Part shown: positions 1 to 12,630 of the stretch, piece after piece | Layout: each line of letters opens with the position of its first letter | Numbering within the stretch: position 1 is the stretch's first letter | Assembly (NCBI RefSeq): GCF_021134715.1 | Contig: NC_060024.1 | Location: forward strand, 3,906,001-3,970,000 | Source of the DNA: Daphnia pulex | Lineage: Eukaryota; Arthropoda; Branchiopoda; Diplostraca; Daphniidae | Reading direction: 5' to 3' | DNA length: 64,000 nucleotides | Position numbers and translations under genes: made by a program | The notes under the pieces: generated by a model | The model's input: the letters and a program-made list of their open reading frames with translations, nothing else | Databases searched by the model: none | What the model was told of the DNA's origin: nothing

Positions 1-3000
1 GTGATGAGAGTCTGTATCGCCGTTCCAAGGCTAACTATCAACGTGCCCTGCGGCTAGCCAAAAGCAAAGCATGGGCTGACTTTCGAGCACGGGCGTCGCC
101 CGGCGATACGTTCAAGATTCTTGCCTCTTTCTCTGGGAAATCAAAATCCATCCCTGTACCCTCTGAGCTTACTGTCAATGGAGCCGCAACAACTGATCCC
201 TCCATCATCACCAAAGCGTTCGCTGAACACTTCTTTCCTGTCGAACAACCATCGGACATTGACCACTCTGCTATTCTTGATTCTGCTAATTCTGCTCTAA
301 ATCTCTCTGACTCGGCGGTTCCACCTATATCTGACTGGGAATTCGAATCAGCTTCTAAAACACTTAACAAAAAGTCTGCTCCTGGCTATGACGGTATCTC
401 TGCTGACCTCCTTCTTTGTAGCCTTCCTGTGATAAAGTCGCTTCTCTTCAAGATTCTCAATGCTTGCCTTTTGCTCTCATTCTTTCCCATCAACTGGAAA
501 CTCTCTAAGGTTGTAGTTATTGGGAAACCAAACAAGCCCGACTATTCAACTCTCAACAGCTTTAGGCCTATCAGTCTTATCTCTAATCTGGCCAAGCTCC
601 TTGAAAAAGTAATTCTTGGGCGTCTTATCTGGTACAGTCGTTCATTAAATTGGATAAGCGACTTCCAGCATGGATTTAGGGAAGGAAGGTCCACTGAAAC
701 AGCAGCCCACTCGCTCATCTCTTTTGTTGAATCTGGTTTTGAAGAGAAAAAAGTAAGCGCAGCGGCCTTCCTTGACATTAAAAGCGCTTTTGACTCCGCG
801 TGGCATCCGGCGATCATTGCCGCTTTGGCCATACGTTCTTGCCCTACCTATCTTTTAAAATTGGTCCATAGTTTCTTTACCAGCAGAACGGCTGTCTTCT
901 CTGTGCAAAATGCTACTCTCTTGAAATCGGTCTCACTAGGCTGTCCCCAAGGGGGAGTACTTTCTCCTTTTCTGTGGAATATTCTGATCGACGACCTACT
1001 CCGCCTATCCTTTGACTTCCCCGTCAGATTCATAGCTTACGCTGACGACATCACCATCGTTACCTATCACAAAGATCCGGACATTGCCACTCATAATCTT
1101 CAAATTGTCTGTGATAAGGTGGGGGAGTGGCTTAGCTCCAAGAAACTGTCCTTGAAAGCACTAAAAACGGTGTTTGTCTTGTTCTCCCGTAAACGCTCTA
1201 CCTGGACGAACATTCATATCGTCGTCAACAGCGTCATTATACCCCCGTCCCCTTCCGTTCATTTTCTCGGGTTTATTGTGGAAGCCAATTTAAAGTGGAA
1301 AGAACATCTAAAGGCGAAATGTACGTCTGCGAAAAGAGCACTCCTCATGGCTAATAGTTGTCTCCACCAATCCTTTGGATACGACGGTAAACGACTCAGG
1401 TTTTTGTACCTGTCTATCGTTGAACCCGTAATCTCGTACGGCTGCTCCGTCTGGCTATCCGCTCTCAAAACGAAAGCTGGTGTAAAGTCCTTAAGATCCT
1501 TCCAGCGCTTTGCCGCTCAGCTGATCACCCGGTCATTTAAAACAGCCCCAACGGAATCCTTATTTGTTTTAGCCAACCTTCTTCCTCTGGACCTAAAACT
1601 TATGAAACTTGCAGGCCTCAGATATTTTTCTACTAAATCTGGTGAATGTTTCTCTTCCTGGTCTCTAAAAACTCTTGTGTCCCGTGTTCCGTCAGTCCTG
1701 TGCTGTCCGGAAATCCAGCCTACTAGCTCGTTTTTCGATGCCGGTAACCCCCCATGGAGTATCAAACCAATAATTTCTTCTGTATCTGGAGCCTTAGTCC
1801 CGTTGATAGCATCACATCAAAAAGTTCTCAGGCTTGCCTTATGGGCCACCTGCCAGAAGGAAGCTCCCAAATTCTGTGTTGTAGCGTCAGACGCTGAACG
1901 TGTCCGATTCATCCACAACTGCTCTCTTCCGCGTTCAACTCCCTTTCGCGGTACCGTGTATTCTGCACTTACCAAGGCTTTAGACGTTATTCTCAGCCAA
2001 CGCCTTAGTTTTAATTCCTTCGAAATCTTCCTCCCCAGTCAGTGTGCTCCTGCCTTTTTATACCCAAATACTGCTATTTCCTCAGCTGAAGCAAACTTGT
2101 TCAAGAAAATCTTGAGTGTTGGCAATTCATGTCATCTCATCCTCTCCGCCGACGCTCTCTCGCCCGGCTTTCAGCTGGCCAAGATCTGGGCCACCCTATC
2201 AGAAGCTATACCCCATCCACTCCCCTATGTTACCTGTCTTGACAGGGCTTCGATAGTAAACTGCATCTCTGATAGCCTCTATAGTCACTGGAATGAAGAA
2301 TGGATCTCGTCGACAAAGGGTTCAGCTACACGCCTATTTATCCCTACAGTCTGCTCTGCCTCAGCCCTTCTTAATCTTCGTCCCAGCGTCAGTGTGTACC
2401 AACTTATTTCTGGTCACTGTGCCCTCAATGGCCACCAAAACCGCTTTGGCTTCTCCGAAACCTCGGCATGTCTATGTGGGCATGCAGTCGAATCAATCGA
2501 TCATTTTCTCTTCGAATGTCCCCGGTTTGACCAGGTGCGTCTCACAACTCTGGCCGTCGCTTTCGAAAGCATGCCCAACTCAGTCGGCTGGCCTTTTCCG
2601 CTCTATTATTTTCCCCAACACGTCCCTCTCTGGAACGCCCTGGTCAGCTTTGTGCACAAAACAAAACGCCTAAATTTGAATCCAGTCCACTAGAGTTGTG
2701 TGCAACTTTCGGACAGTATGATCCAATACGCTCCCCCGCCTGGCCATGTATTACCTGTTAATTCATGCGATCCCAGAAGGTGGTCGTAATCACAGATGAC
2801 GAGGTGACAGATTCTTTCTCTCTCTCTGGAAGCGCTGCGCCTCTATGAGTTGAGCGATGTTTTCTGCCTACACCTAGTCCTTACTTTCGGGTGTTCTCTT
2901 GCTGCTCTCCTCTAGTCACCCACCCCCTCCCCTCCCCTCTCAGCCGTCAGAATTCCAGGCCGTACTCTGGGAACTGTGTCCAGGGCCCCTGTGCTTCATT

Positions 3001-3273
3001 AGTAGCTATACCGGCGACCGTCGGCCGGTGGTCTTGAAGGTTCTACCAAGCCGGGAAGGTATTTCAACAAAAATGAGCATTGGGTGTCCTGTGTACACCT
3101 GCCTCAGAGATGACGGCAGGCCCAGTTTCCCCTTTTTTTAAAAACTGTTTTATTGCGTATTCTTGATTTTATCCCTGCGTGTACATTCTGTAATTATTTA
3201 TTTCGTGGATGCCAATACACAGGGCAATACTCGGCATCCGAGTTACGCCCTATTTAATAATAATAAAAAAAAT
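1..3273 (+). mobile_element. Non-LTR (LINE) retrotransposon, 5' end cut by the window edge
   Basis: The window opens inside the ORF2-like reading frame of a LINE. Coding sequence runs to 2693, followed by about 560 bp of 3' UTR and a short TAA-repeat plus poly-A tail at about 3253-3273. Simple 3' tails of TAA units are typical of I/Jockey-group elements. No LTR or terminal inverted repeat is seen, which fits target-primed reverse transcription. The 5' part (ORF1 and endonuclease) would lie before position 1. Confidence 0.85.
3..2693 (+). CDS. LINE ORF2 protein: reverse transcriptase with C-terminal CCHC-like zinc motif (5' partial)
   Basis: The frame is open from position 3 to the TAG at 2691-2693, about 896 codons without a stop; the first ATG-independent portion is the continuation of a longer protein. 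An N-terminal stretch with SAPGYDGI is the usual entry to the LINE RT domain. RT blocks follow: FRPISL, DIKSAFDSAW, GCPQGGVLSPFLWN and the catalytic FIAYADD. Near the C-terminus is a C-x-C-x8-H-x4-C pattern (ACLCGHAVESIDHFLFEC) typical of I/Jockey/R1-type ORF2 ends. Between them a weak RNase H-like pattern may exist but I could not confirm catalytic acids. The absence of breaks suggests a fairly recent insertion. The endonuclease domain is not in the window. Confidence 0.88.
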   Translation, partial: DESLYRRSKANYQRALRLAKSKAWADFRARASPGDTFKILASFSGKSKSIPVPSELTVNGAATTDPSIITKAFAEHFFPVEQPSDIDHSAILDSANSALNLSDSAVPPISDWEFESASKTLNKKSAPGYDGISADLLLCSLPVIKSLLFKILNACLLLSFFPINWKLSKVVVIGKPNKPDYSTLNSFRPISLISNLAKLLEKVILGRLIWYSRSLNWISDFQHGFREGRSTETAAHSLISFVESGFEEKKVSAAAFLDIKSAFDSAWHPAIIAALAIRSCPTYLLKLVHSFFTSRTAVFSVQNATLLKSVSLGCPQGGVLSPFLWNILIDDLLRLSFDFPVRFIAYADDITIVTYHKDPDIATHNLQIVCDKVGEWLSSKKLSLKALKTVFVLFSRKRSTWTNIHIVVNSVIIPPSPSVHFLGFIVEANLKWKEHLKAKCTSAKRALLMANSCLHQSFGYDGKRLRFLYLSIVEPVISYGCSVWLSALKTKAGVKSLRSFQRFAAQLITRSFKTAPTESLFVLANLLPLDLKLMKLAGLRYFSTKSGECFSSWSLKTLVSRVPSVLCCPEIQPTSSFFDAGNPPWSIKPIISSVSGALVPLIASHQKVLRLALWATCQKEAPKFCVVASDAERVRFIHNCSLPRSTPFRGTVYSALTKALDVILSQRLSFNSFEIFLPSQCAPAFLYPNTAISSAEANLFKKILSVGNSCHLILSADALSPGFQLAKIWATLSEAIPHPLPYVTCLDRASIVNCISDSLYSHWNEEWISSTKGSATRLFIPTVCSASALLNLRPSVSVYQLISGHCALNGHQNRFGFSETSACLCGHAVESIDHFLFECPRFDQVRLTTLAVAFESMPNSVGWPFPLYYFPQHVPLWNALVSFVHKTKRLNLNPVH

Positions 3274-3489
3274 ACCTACCTAATCCTAGAGTATAAGAAT
3301 CGATCGTTGAATTATGGACTTTTTCTTTAGTTATTCATATTTAAACTTAGTCTTATTAAAAGTAAGTTTACAACAATTCCCAACACGAGCGTTGTCATCG
3401 TTCTGTTTACAACACAGTGTATGTCTCATTTCAAAAAGTAAACCATGAATGTTACACAAAATTTCGTGTGTTTCATGTATTTTGTGCAG

Positions 3490-6400
3490 TACTTCAGAAG
3501 GTGATTTAGTACCCGTTGGTAAAAAAGGAATTGAATCTCTAAAACATGCTGCAGTTTGTAGATCAGAAAATGATCGCTGTATTCACTTCAGCGATGGAAT
3601 ATTTGTACATTGAAAGTGCAGGAAAAATTACTTGAGTAAAGAAAAAATCGCAAGGTGGATAAGTAAACAAGAAAACAGTGTTGAACAAACAGTATTGAAA
3701 AGAACCAGATCAAACTATCCAACTGAAGATATCTGTTTGTTATGTGGGTTCCATCTAGTAATCTCTAAAATAGACTTAAATGATATTCACGGTGTAAATA
3801 AAATAGAAACTTTACAAAGTTTAATGAAAATAACTGAATACAGAAAAGATTCATGGTCAAGTGAGGTCATAGCTAGAATAACTGGAATTAGTAAATTAGA
3901 TAATGAAGCTGTTTCCTACCATCATATATGTGATGTCAATTTCAGAACAAACAAAAAGAAACCAAGTTGTGTATGCCCAATAGGCTCACAAGACTTCATG
4001 GTTGATAAAAGAAGAAGAATAGGACGACCAGAGGATTTACTGAAACAAGAAGCATTCAATAACATGTGTGAACATATGGAAAATAATGAAGAAATGGAAA
4101 GTTACACAATGTTACAGCTATGTGAACTCATGTCAACTTTCGGTGTGGAACCATACAGCTGTAAATTCATGAAGGCCAAACTAATGGAAAAATATGGAGA
4201 CAGTCTAATTGTAATGTCATCAGGAAATGGTATTGCTGATGTTGTGTTTACTTTTTTTACTATTTATACTATTTACCAAACAGCAGCTTCCATATTGAAG
4301 GATTATCATGCGAATTATAATTCTACATGTGCCGAAGAAGATGAAATTAACATCCTCAAAGTGGGAGCTAAAATTCTTAGATCTGACATATTACGAATGA
4401 AATTCTCTATGGATAGCTACGAAATAGGAGAAAGCTTGTCCAGCCAAGCCGAATCTTTGTCCGTTTGTTCCATCAAATTACAAATTTTACTTGATGAACT
4501 GTTAACTGCGAATTCCAGCAAAAAAAAAATAATGTCTATCGGAAAATCAATTATGCAAGCGGCAAGACCGCGCAGTATGATTGCCCCTTTACAGATGTGC
4601 TTTAATAAAGTTACAAATTTATCATACATTACTAATTTTTTTTTTTTTAATTTTGCAGATTGGTCTGGGAGTTCAAGTGCATAGTCAGTATTCCTCTAAA
4701 ATTTTGGTTGAGGAACTCCATGCACTTGGAATTTGCTCATCGTATTCCGAAGTAGTTCGATTTGAGAGAAATGCTGCATTAATGAGTAATACAGTGCTTT
4801 CCGTTAAAAAAAAGTCATTTGTGCAACACGTAGCTGATAATGCGGATTATAACTCATGCACACTTGATGGGAAGGACACCTTCCATGGAATGGCAATCAT
4901 TGCTGCAATTACACCAAGTGCAGGAAGGGTAACATTTACCGTTCCCAGAAATAAGGTATATTAATTTGTGGGTATGAAGCGACGAAATTTTTAAGTTTTA
5001 ACAATTTCATTATAAATAGGTTGATGATAACAGTATCAAGAACGCAGGTGAAATGCAAATAATACCACATTTTATTGACAAAAGAGTTCTTTCAAGAATA
5101 ACGTATCAGAAATTGAACTGGGAACAAATGGTAGATATCGATGAGCTATTTGACAAATTGTGGCTTGCATCATGGTTCCTTAAGCAGCCAAGACCAGGGT
5201 GGCATGGTACGATGCAAAGTGCTATGATGATCAGAAATCATCCGAGTGTATCAGACATCGTTTTTCTTCCAATGATTGATCTATCAGCGAGTGATGATAC
5301 AACAATCTACTCGACGCTATGTTTTATAGCAAGCCAAGGAGTAAGATACGGGTTCACACCAATTGTTACTTTTGATCAGCAGCTTTGGTGGAAAGCGATG
5401 CTGATCATAGAAAATTCAAGCTTGCAGTGCCCGACGAGAAACATAATCAACAAACTTGGCGGGTTTCATACACAAATGAGTTTTTTTTATCTAGCATTGG
5501 CCATTTCATGGATGGAAGTGGACTTCGTGAAGTCCTAGATTTGATTTATGCGGAGAATACTACTCCTCATCTGTTGTCTGGTAAAGCGATCACTAGAGCT
5601 ATACGTGGTCACATAATTGTTGAATCTGCTCTACACGTTGTCCTTACATCAAAATGAATCATTGGAAATTAGCGAGACTGAGGTACCTTTCTGTAAACTA
5701 TAGTGACGCATTTCATTAATTTAATATAATATTTCGAAACAGATGGGATTAAATGAATTTACTAGTGATACCGCATCAACAGATAAATTTCCCAAAACTG
5801 ATTCCGCAGAATTGAGAGCGCTGTTTGATGATATGTTAGAAGGGAAAATGGGTGATTCAGCACAACTGGAATCCTCATCGGCTTGGAAAAAACTTCAACA
5901 TATTCAAAAACGTAATGTAGCAGCACTACAAGAAGCAAAGACTGCACAGCACTGGTTACAATATATGGAAATGGTACGACTAGTGAGACAATTCATTAAA
6001 GCAGAGAGAACAGGCAATTGGAAATTGCATCTGCAAACTGTGCTGGACATATTACCTTACTTTGCAGCATCTGGCCATAATAACTATTTAAAGTCTGGCT
6101 ACTTGTACGTTCAAGAAATGATTGCACTTGGGAAAACCAATCCAAATGTTGAAAAATTGTTTCTGTCTGGACTTCATGTAATAAGATGTTCAGACAGATT
6201 TTGGGCGGGGCTGTCGGCTGATTTAGTAATAGATCAGGTGTTCATGCGCTCGATGAAAACTTCAGGTATATAACTGAAATTGACCAATAATACCGTGTTT
6301 TAATGTCATTTTTTATTGACTGATAGGAGGTTTTACGAGGAGAACCGGAATAACTGAAATTCAAAGGCACGTTTGGGTTATGTGCAAACCTATAACTTCA

Positions 6401-7598
6401 ACAATTTCTTCCCTATTAATCAATTTAACTGGACAACAACACAGTACAAGTGACCAACATAAAGAGTTCGGCAATTTGAGACAACACAGAGATTGCAGTG
6501 ATACACAAAAAGTAATCAAGTTCCTCGAAAAATCTTCATCTTTTAAGGTAGACCCGAAATTATTACAAAGCATATCCACTGGCGTCTCAGCTGGATTAAA
6601 CGTTAACGTCAATGACGAAAAAGCTGTAGGATCTAAAATCGTTGAAGACATGGCTGGGAAGAGTGTTGCCGAATACACACCAAGAAAGGCTAATCAGTGC
6701 ATACTGATGACATCAAAATGTCAATCAAGCGACCGAAAGCAACTAAATATAGATCCTGCACTGCTCTTTCAAAGACTAGTTACGATAGCAAGAAGAACAG
6801 TTAGCGACGAAGCTGATTACTTTAAATATGATGAACTATGTTCCCATCCGATATCGTTGTTCGATAACAACTGTATGCTGCGTTTTCGGAAAAACACGAA
6901 TTGGCGAAAGGTATTGCTAAGATGTCTAATATGATCCCGAAAGTAAACTGCACGACAATGAAATTTCAAATTCAATGTTCGTAGTCGACGGTGGGAGTCT
7001 GTTGCATAAAATCCCTTGGCAGAAGAAAGAAACATTTGAAGAAATATTTAATAATTATTCCTCATACCTCGGAAATAAGTATGGAATTTCAGCAATTGTT
7101 TTTGATGGCTACGAAAATGCGTCATCGAAAGATATGGCTCATTTAAAAAGATCAAGAATTTCTGGAAGGGAAGTGTTATTCACTCCTTCAATGAAATTAA
7201 CGACGACTAAAGATGAATTTTTGTCCTGTCAAGGCAATAAATCTAGATTCATTAAGCGGCTTGGAAACCATTTAGAGCAAAAAGGATATCAAATCATACA
7301 TGCACAAGGAGATGCAGATTTACTTATTGTTCAAACAGCAATCACCAAATCTAAAATCAAGAAAACAGTGGTTATAGGAGAAGACACTGGCTTATTGTGT
7401 TTACTTTTACACTATTCAACTGAAATCATTTTCCCCGTTTACTTCAAAAATGAACCCGAGAAGGGTAAAATGGGAAAGATTTGGGACATCCTGCAATTAA
7501 AAAATCTCCTTTGTGAAGTCGTTTGCAAATACATTTTATTTGCTCACCCTTTTTTAGGTTGTGACACTACGTCTAAGCGTATGGTATTGGAAAAATGA
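3490..7598 (+). pseudogene. Broken multi-exon gene of an unnamed metazoan multicopy family, with C-terminal FEN1/PIN-like domain
   Basis: Exons can be placed at 3490-4609, 4659-4955, 5020-5682, 5743-6265 and 6327-7598, with GT-AG introns of 49-64 bp and matching phases. The N-terminus has KCRKNY and a CLLCG metal-binding motif; the middle has FDQQLWWKA, LGGFHTQMSF and LSGKAI-type blocks; the end has FVVDGGSLLHKIPW, VVFDGY, GDADLLIVQTA, VIGEDTGLLCLL and FLGCDTTS, the acidic layout of a PIN/FEN1-like nuclease fold. I remember this combination as a recurrent, uncharacterised multicopy protein of arthropods and cnidarians. It is broken: in-frame TGA at 3611-3613, frameshifts in the T-run near 5480 and the A-run near 5652, and further shifts between 6890 and 6975. 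It may be cargo or part of a mobile element; no terminal repeats were found. Confidence 0.7.
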
Positions 7599-7828
7599 TC
7601 TCCCTAAAACTGTTGAATAGTGAGAACTGATCACAGTGAAATTCCTTTTGAAAAATAATGAGTGTAAGCTAAGATTAACCGTGACTTACTTAACAGTTGT
7701 AGTTTGTAGCTGCTGTGAAAGTGTGAATGCGCATGCATCGAGCTGACAACTCCTATACGATTTTCTATCAAAACTATATTAGCAATCAAAAGTGATTGAC
7801 AGGATTTCATTTGTGCGTAATTCAAACA

Positions 7829-8556
7829 GGAAAACAACCTCACCTTGCTGGTCTTTAATCAAACGGTCTAATGTGAGCACCATTCTCTTGCCGTCAGCAA
7901 CAGCAGTGACCACGAAAAATCCAGCCACAACCAAAATGACCACGCCCTTTTGTTCATGTACGTGCTCCCCAACTGCTAAGTCCAAAGTGGCCAACGGGAA
8001 GACCAGCAGCCAAGAACCGGAATCGGACTGCAGTCCGAGCTCTGAGTGGTTACGTCAACATGAATGCCGTCATCGCTGGATGGGGTACAACATCTTATGG
8101 TCAGTCATTTAGTTGCTGCGTTTAATTTGGATTCTTGACGTGACTTTTTAAAAAGAATCCACTTTGAAGGTTGGTCGGTTTCACAGAAACTGTTGAAAGC
8201 CAACGTCACCATCCAGGACAATTCAATTTGCACTAGTCAATACGGCAGCGACTTCTACGGAAACGCCATATTGTGCGCATCCACACCGGCAAAGATACCT
8301 GCCAGATGAAGATTTCTTTCGAGAGAATACTGCATACTGCTGCTCCTCTGGGATTTCTGTTTTGAATCTGAAAATCAATTATATTAATAGGGTGACCACG
8401 GAGGACCGATTATTGTCAAGGGAGTCCTGATGGGCACCACCGACTTGGGTTATGGCTGTGCCGATCCTGATTATGCCGGAATCGGTCGGAATCTATAACC
8501 GAATCACCACTTATGTTGGCTGGATTCAAACAACCCAGACCAGCAATCCAGGATAA
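7829..8556 (+). pseudogene. Trypsin-like serine protease pseudogene, copy 1 (5'-truncated, catalytically dead)
   Basis: Only the second half of an S1-family protease is present. It starts with a degraded block equivalent to NNDVALL, here NNLTLL, so the catalytic Asp is lost. A Thr-rich linker with CSCTC follows, then the diagnostic GWGTTSYG block (frame change near 8020-8040), a LLKANVTIQDNSIC block, and GKDTCQ where the expected donor reads ATGAAG instead of GTGAG. The active-site exon reads GDHGGP: codon 8397-8399 is CAC (His) instead of Ser. It ends with VGWIQTTQTSNPG and TAA at 8554-8556. The protein would have been a secreted digestive-type protease. It is a tandem paralogue of the copy at 10.1-11.5 kb. 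Confidence 0.8.
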
Positions 8557-10085
8557 AAATAATTCAAAACCTTTAAAAAAAAATTTCATGTCTATATTTG
8601 TATTTGGACGTCATTCGTGAGTTTCATTTTCAAATGGATGACTTGTTATTGGTTATTAAACGCATACATGTTTGTCACCTAGAGCGCAATACAACATTTG
8701 ATTGGTCAAGTATAATAACGAAATTATTGTGAAATTCCGAGCCGCTAAATTTTGTCTGTAGTCGCCAAAGGAATCCTGAATACGGTAGTCGCAGATATTT
8801 AGTTTGATTCTTTATTATTTCATATCAATTAAAATTAATTCAAATCAAAAAATAATTCATATAAATGAATATACATTATTATTTGATTATACTATATAAA
8901 TCTTCAGCTAACGCCCACCTCTTCCCACTCGTATATGTCTGCCGCTATTATTCCCTTGGTTCAAACTGAAAGCTGTGATCTGCACAGCTGGTTTGTGTTC
9001 GTTCATGCGGAAGAGGTAATCGCCCGGTATGAATTCAGTGTTGCGTGAATCATTCAGCGCAACAGAATCTCTGAGCCGGTACACGAACGCGTACGCCGTA
9101 CTATACGTGATGTAACATTGTCTACCAAATGAATCAGACCACGCCTTTATTTTTCTTTATCTTTCAGGTTTTTTCACCTTTGGGTTTATTAGGTCACCCA
9201 TTTCTTTCTTCCGTATTATTGCCTTGGGCAAGGACAAAACAAAAAGATCCATGTCTGCGGCTAAATAAGTCTGTCTGCTCTGGTTAATAAATGAGTTGGG
9301 GCTGAACGTTTGGTCGAGTTCCGTCTGCCAAAGAGACATTCTTATTCGAAACAAAATCAAACTGTTTCGTGCTCTTTGTTTTAGTTGGATTCAAACCTAA
9401 AGATTTTTTAAAATAACACTTGCCCAATTTTGAATTTTTCTCAATCGGATGCCAAGTGGAGCCTTATTTGTCCATTTATTCGGTAAGTTGGAATTTAATT
9501 TTTAAAGCGTCGCTAGCTGTTCTGAAGTGGAATAGATCTCTTTTGCAACACGGCTTATTATTTTGATAATAAAACACTCAGTTATTCAAATGTCTCTGCC
9601 CATTTTTTTACCGAGCCCTCCCACTTTGAATGAGCACTGTTCTTTCAATTGGTTGTTTAATGAAAGCGTTAGTAAATCTGAAAAGCTGTTGTAGCGTCAA
9701 GCCTGCTGCGACACAATTATCACGCCAACGGTTTTACTTTTTTTCGCCCTTACCATGATAAGCTAGTTTGTATAGATGTACACGTCATCACCAACTGTTG
9801 AGAATTTTAAAATTTAAAGCTCCCGTTCCTTTCCCTTTAATGAACATTTGAACTAGCACCTTCTCTGACGACCATCATTCAGGTCCACTCCTTAGCAACT
9901 TATACTCATAATGCCTGAACGCTGTCGGTATAATTGCAAATTCATTTCCTTTTTGTCCCTCAAGTTTTCACGGCTTTTCTCTATGATGCTAGCAACATTT
10001 AAATTTGTATTGTTTGAACTGACAGGCTCTAGCTTTGCTTTATTGTCTTGTCTGGTCCGCCCATTATAAATCTTTATTCCCTCCG
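8557..10085. other. Intergenic, no gene recognised
   Basis: AT-rich sequence between the two protease relics. Short open frames exist on both strands but none has recognisable motifs or convincing splice context. The region could hide the lost 5' exons of copy 1 in unrecognisable form. Confidence 0.5.
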
Positions 10086-10091
10086 TTTAAC

Positions 10092-11459
<1,368 letters not shown>

Positions 11460-11550
11460 TGTAATCATGATCCATTCCAGAATATTTACTTAAATTTTCG
11501 TTTTTGTTTTGTGGAATTTGTTTATGGTCATGCTGGGGGCATATGGAATA

Positions 11551-12630
11551 TGTGACGATTAACCTCTCCCGGACACCGGAATCGGACACCGGATCATTGC
11601 TGCTACTTCATTACTGCTACTAGTTAGTTAAAGTAAAATAGACCATTACCCATATATAAAATTGTAAAGTGGTCTTTACTTGGTGCGGTCAAAATGATGG
11701 ATTACATACGTGAATAATAATTGGATTTGTTACGGACAATAAATGTGTAGTTGTTAAAAAATATTGTTTTCTTGCCTTTATGTGATCAAAACGAACGTTA
11801 GTTTAATAATGTTGTCTTCTTGCGCGCCGCAATTTCCGGGCTTGGAACTCGTACTTATGGTACAAGTTCATGCAAGCGCGGTTGTATTTTCTAATCAGCT
11901 TTTGACGATGACGTTGGTATTCTTCTTCTCTGCGGAAGACTAACGGTGTTGCGTGAGTGTCTTTCATCTGACTTGACCCTGGTGGTGTTGGGGAAGGCAA
12001 ATCTCGCAGTTTCGATCGGGAGTATGGCGGTGGGCGATTTTCTGGCGAATAATACGGTAAGTCCTCGTTGTCCTGGGTGGCATCGCTGTCCTCTGACGTG
12101 GGCTCTCTTGATGGATTCTCATTTTGGTCTGCTTCCTCTTCTTCGGAGCTGGATTGGTCGGCGATTTCTTCGTTTAGTTCTTCTCGTTCGGTGGGGGTTT
12201 TGTTTTGTACCCTGTTCCCTTCCAGTTCCGATAGGCCGTCAAAAATAACGTGATCTTGGTGGTACCTTGTTGACGTTGCGTATTCCACTTGGCCTTCTCG
12301 CCTTTTTACCCTTGCTGGAATTTTTCTAACTTCCACTCTTACGTCTAGAAGAGCAACCGTTCCCTCGTTTTGTTGTGAGGTGAGGGCGAACATTTCCTGA
12401 ATCGAAATCTACACCGAGAAGGGGAGGAGTGTGACGATTCACCTCTCCCACTCTTTATCTTCCTTTACCGGATGTCATGGTTCAACACACAACCTCCACT
12501 ACATCCCGGACATCCTGTGATTGTCTAGTACTACTAGACCAAGACACCTTCCTTCCTTCCAAGACATATCCTTCCTGTGCTATCTCTCTCTCTCTTGATC
12601 CATCACTACAAGTGATGGATATCAGGTTGG
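11551..12630 (+). mobile_element. LTR-retroelement-like segment (fragment)
   Basis: At 12414-12429 a purine-rich tract (GAGAAGGGGAGGAG) directly precedes TGTGACGATTCACCTCTCCC, the arrangement of a polypurine tract followed by a 3' LTR that begins with TG. Nearly the same 20-bp start recurs at 11551, followed by an AATAAA at about 11737, as in an LTR. The two copies diverge after about 20 bp, so they are not a clean LTR pair, and no pol motifs lie between them. The 3' limit is arbitrary. This could be two related LTR relics or a chance similarity plus a true PPT. Confidence 0.4.
11803..12393 (-). CDS. Hypothetical acidic protein, 196 aa, antisense to the LTR-like segment
   Basis: An uninterrupted minus-strand frame of 196 codons with a start 36 bp from the putative polypurine tract on the other strand. 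The N-terminal 60 residues look globular (VRVEVRKIPARVKRREGQVE). Residues about 75-130 are very acidic with runs of Ser and Glu, followed by a proline-rich part containing PPPYS (a PPxY motif), and a strongly basic C-terminal tail of about 45 residues (FRREEEYQRHRQKLIRKYNR, ending RKLRRARRQHY). I do not recognise the family. It may be an extra ORF of a retroelement oriented opposite to its other genes, a fragment of a gag-like protein, or a host gene. Confidence 0.45.
   Translation of the reverse strand: MFALTSQQNEGTVALLDVRVEVRKIPARVKRREGQVEYATSTRYHQDHVIFDGLSELEGNRVQNKTPTEREELNEEIADQSSSEEEEADQNENPSREPTSEDSDATQDNEDLPYYSPENRPPPYSRSKLRDLPSPTPPGSSQMKDTHATPLVFRREEEYQRHRQKLIRKYNRACMNLYHKYEFQARKLRRARRQHY

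Noticed and set aside
11946..12253. Plus-strand frames opposite the acidic ORF
   Set aside because: Composition is the mirror of the Glu/Ser-rich minus-strand protein and no retroelement motif is present.
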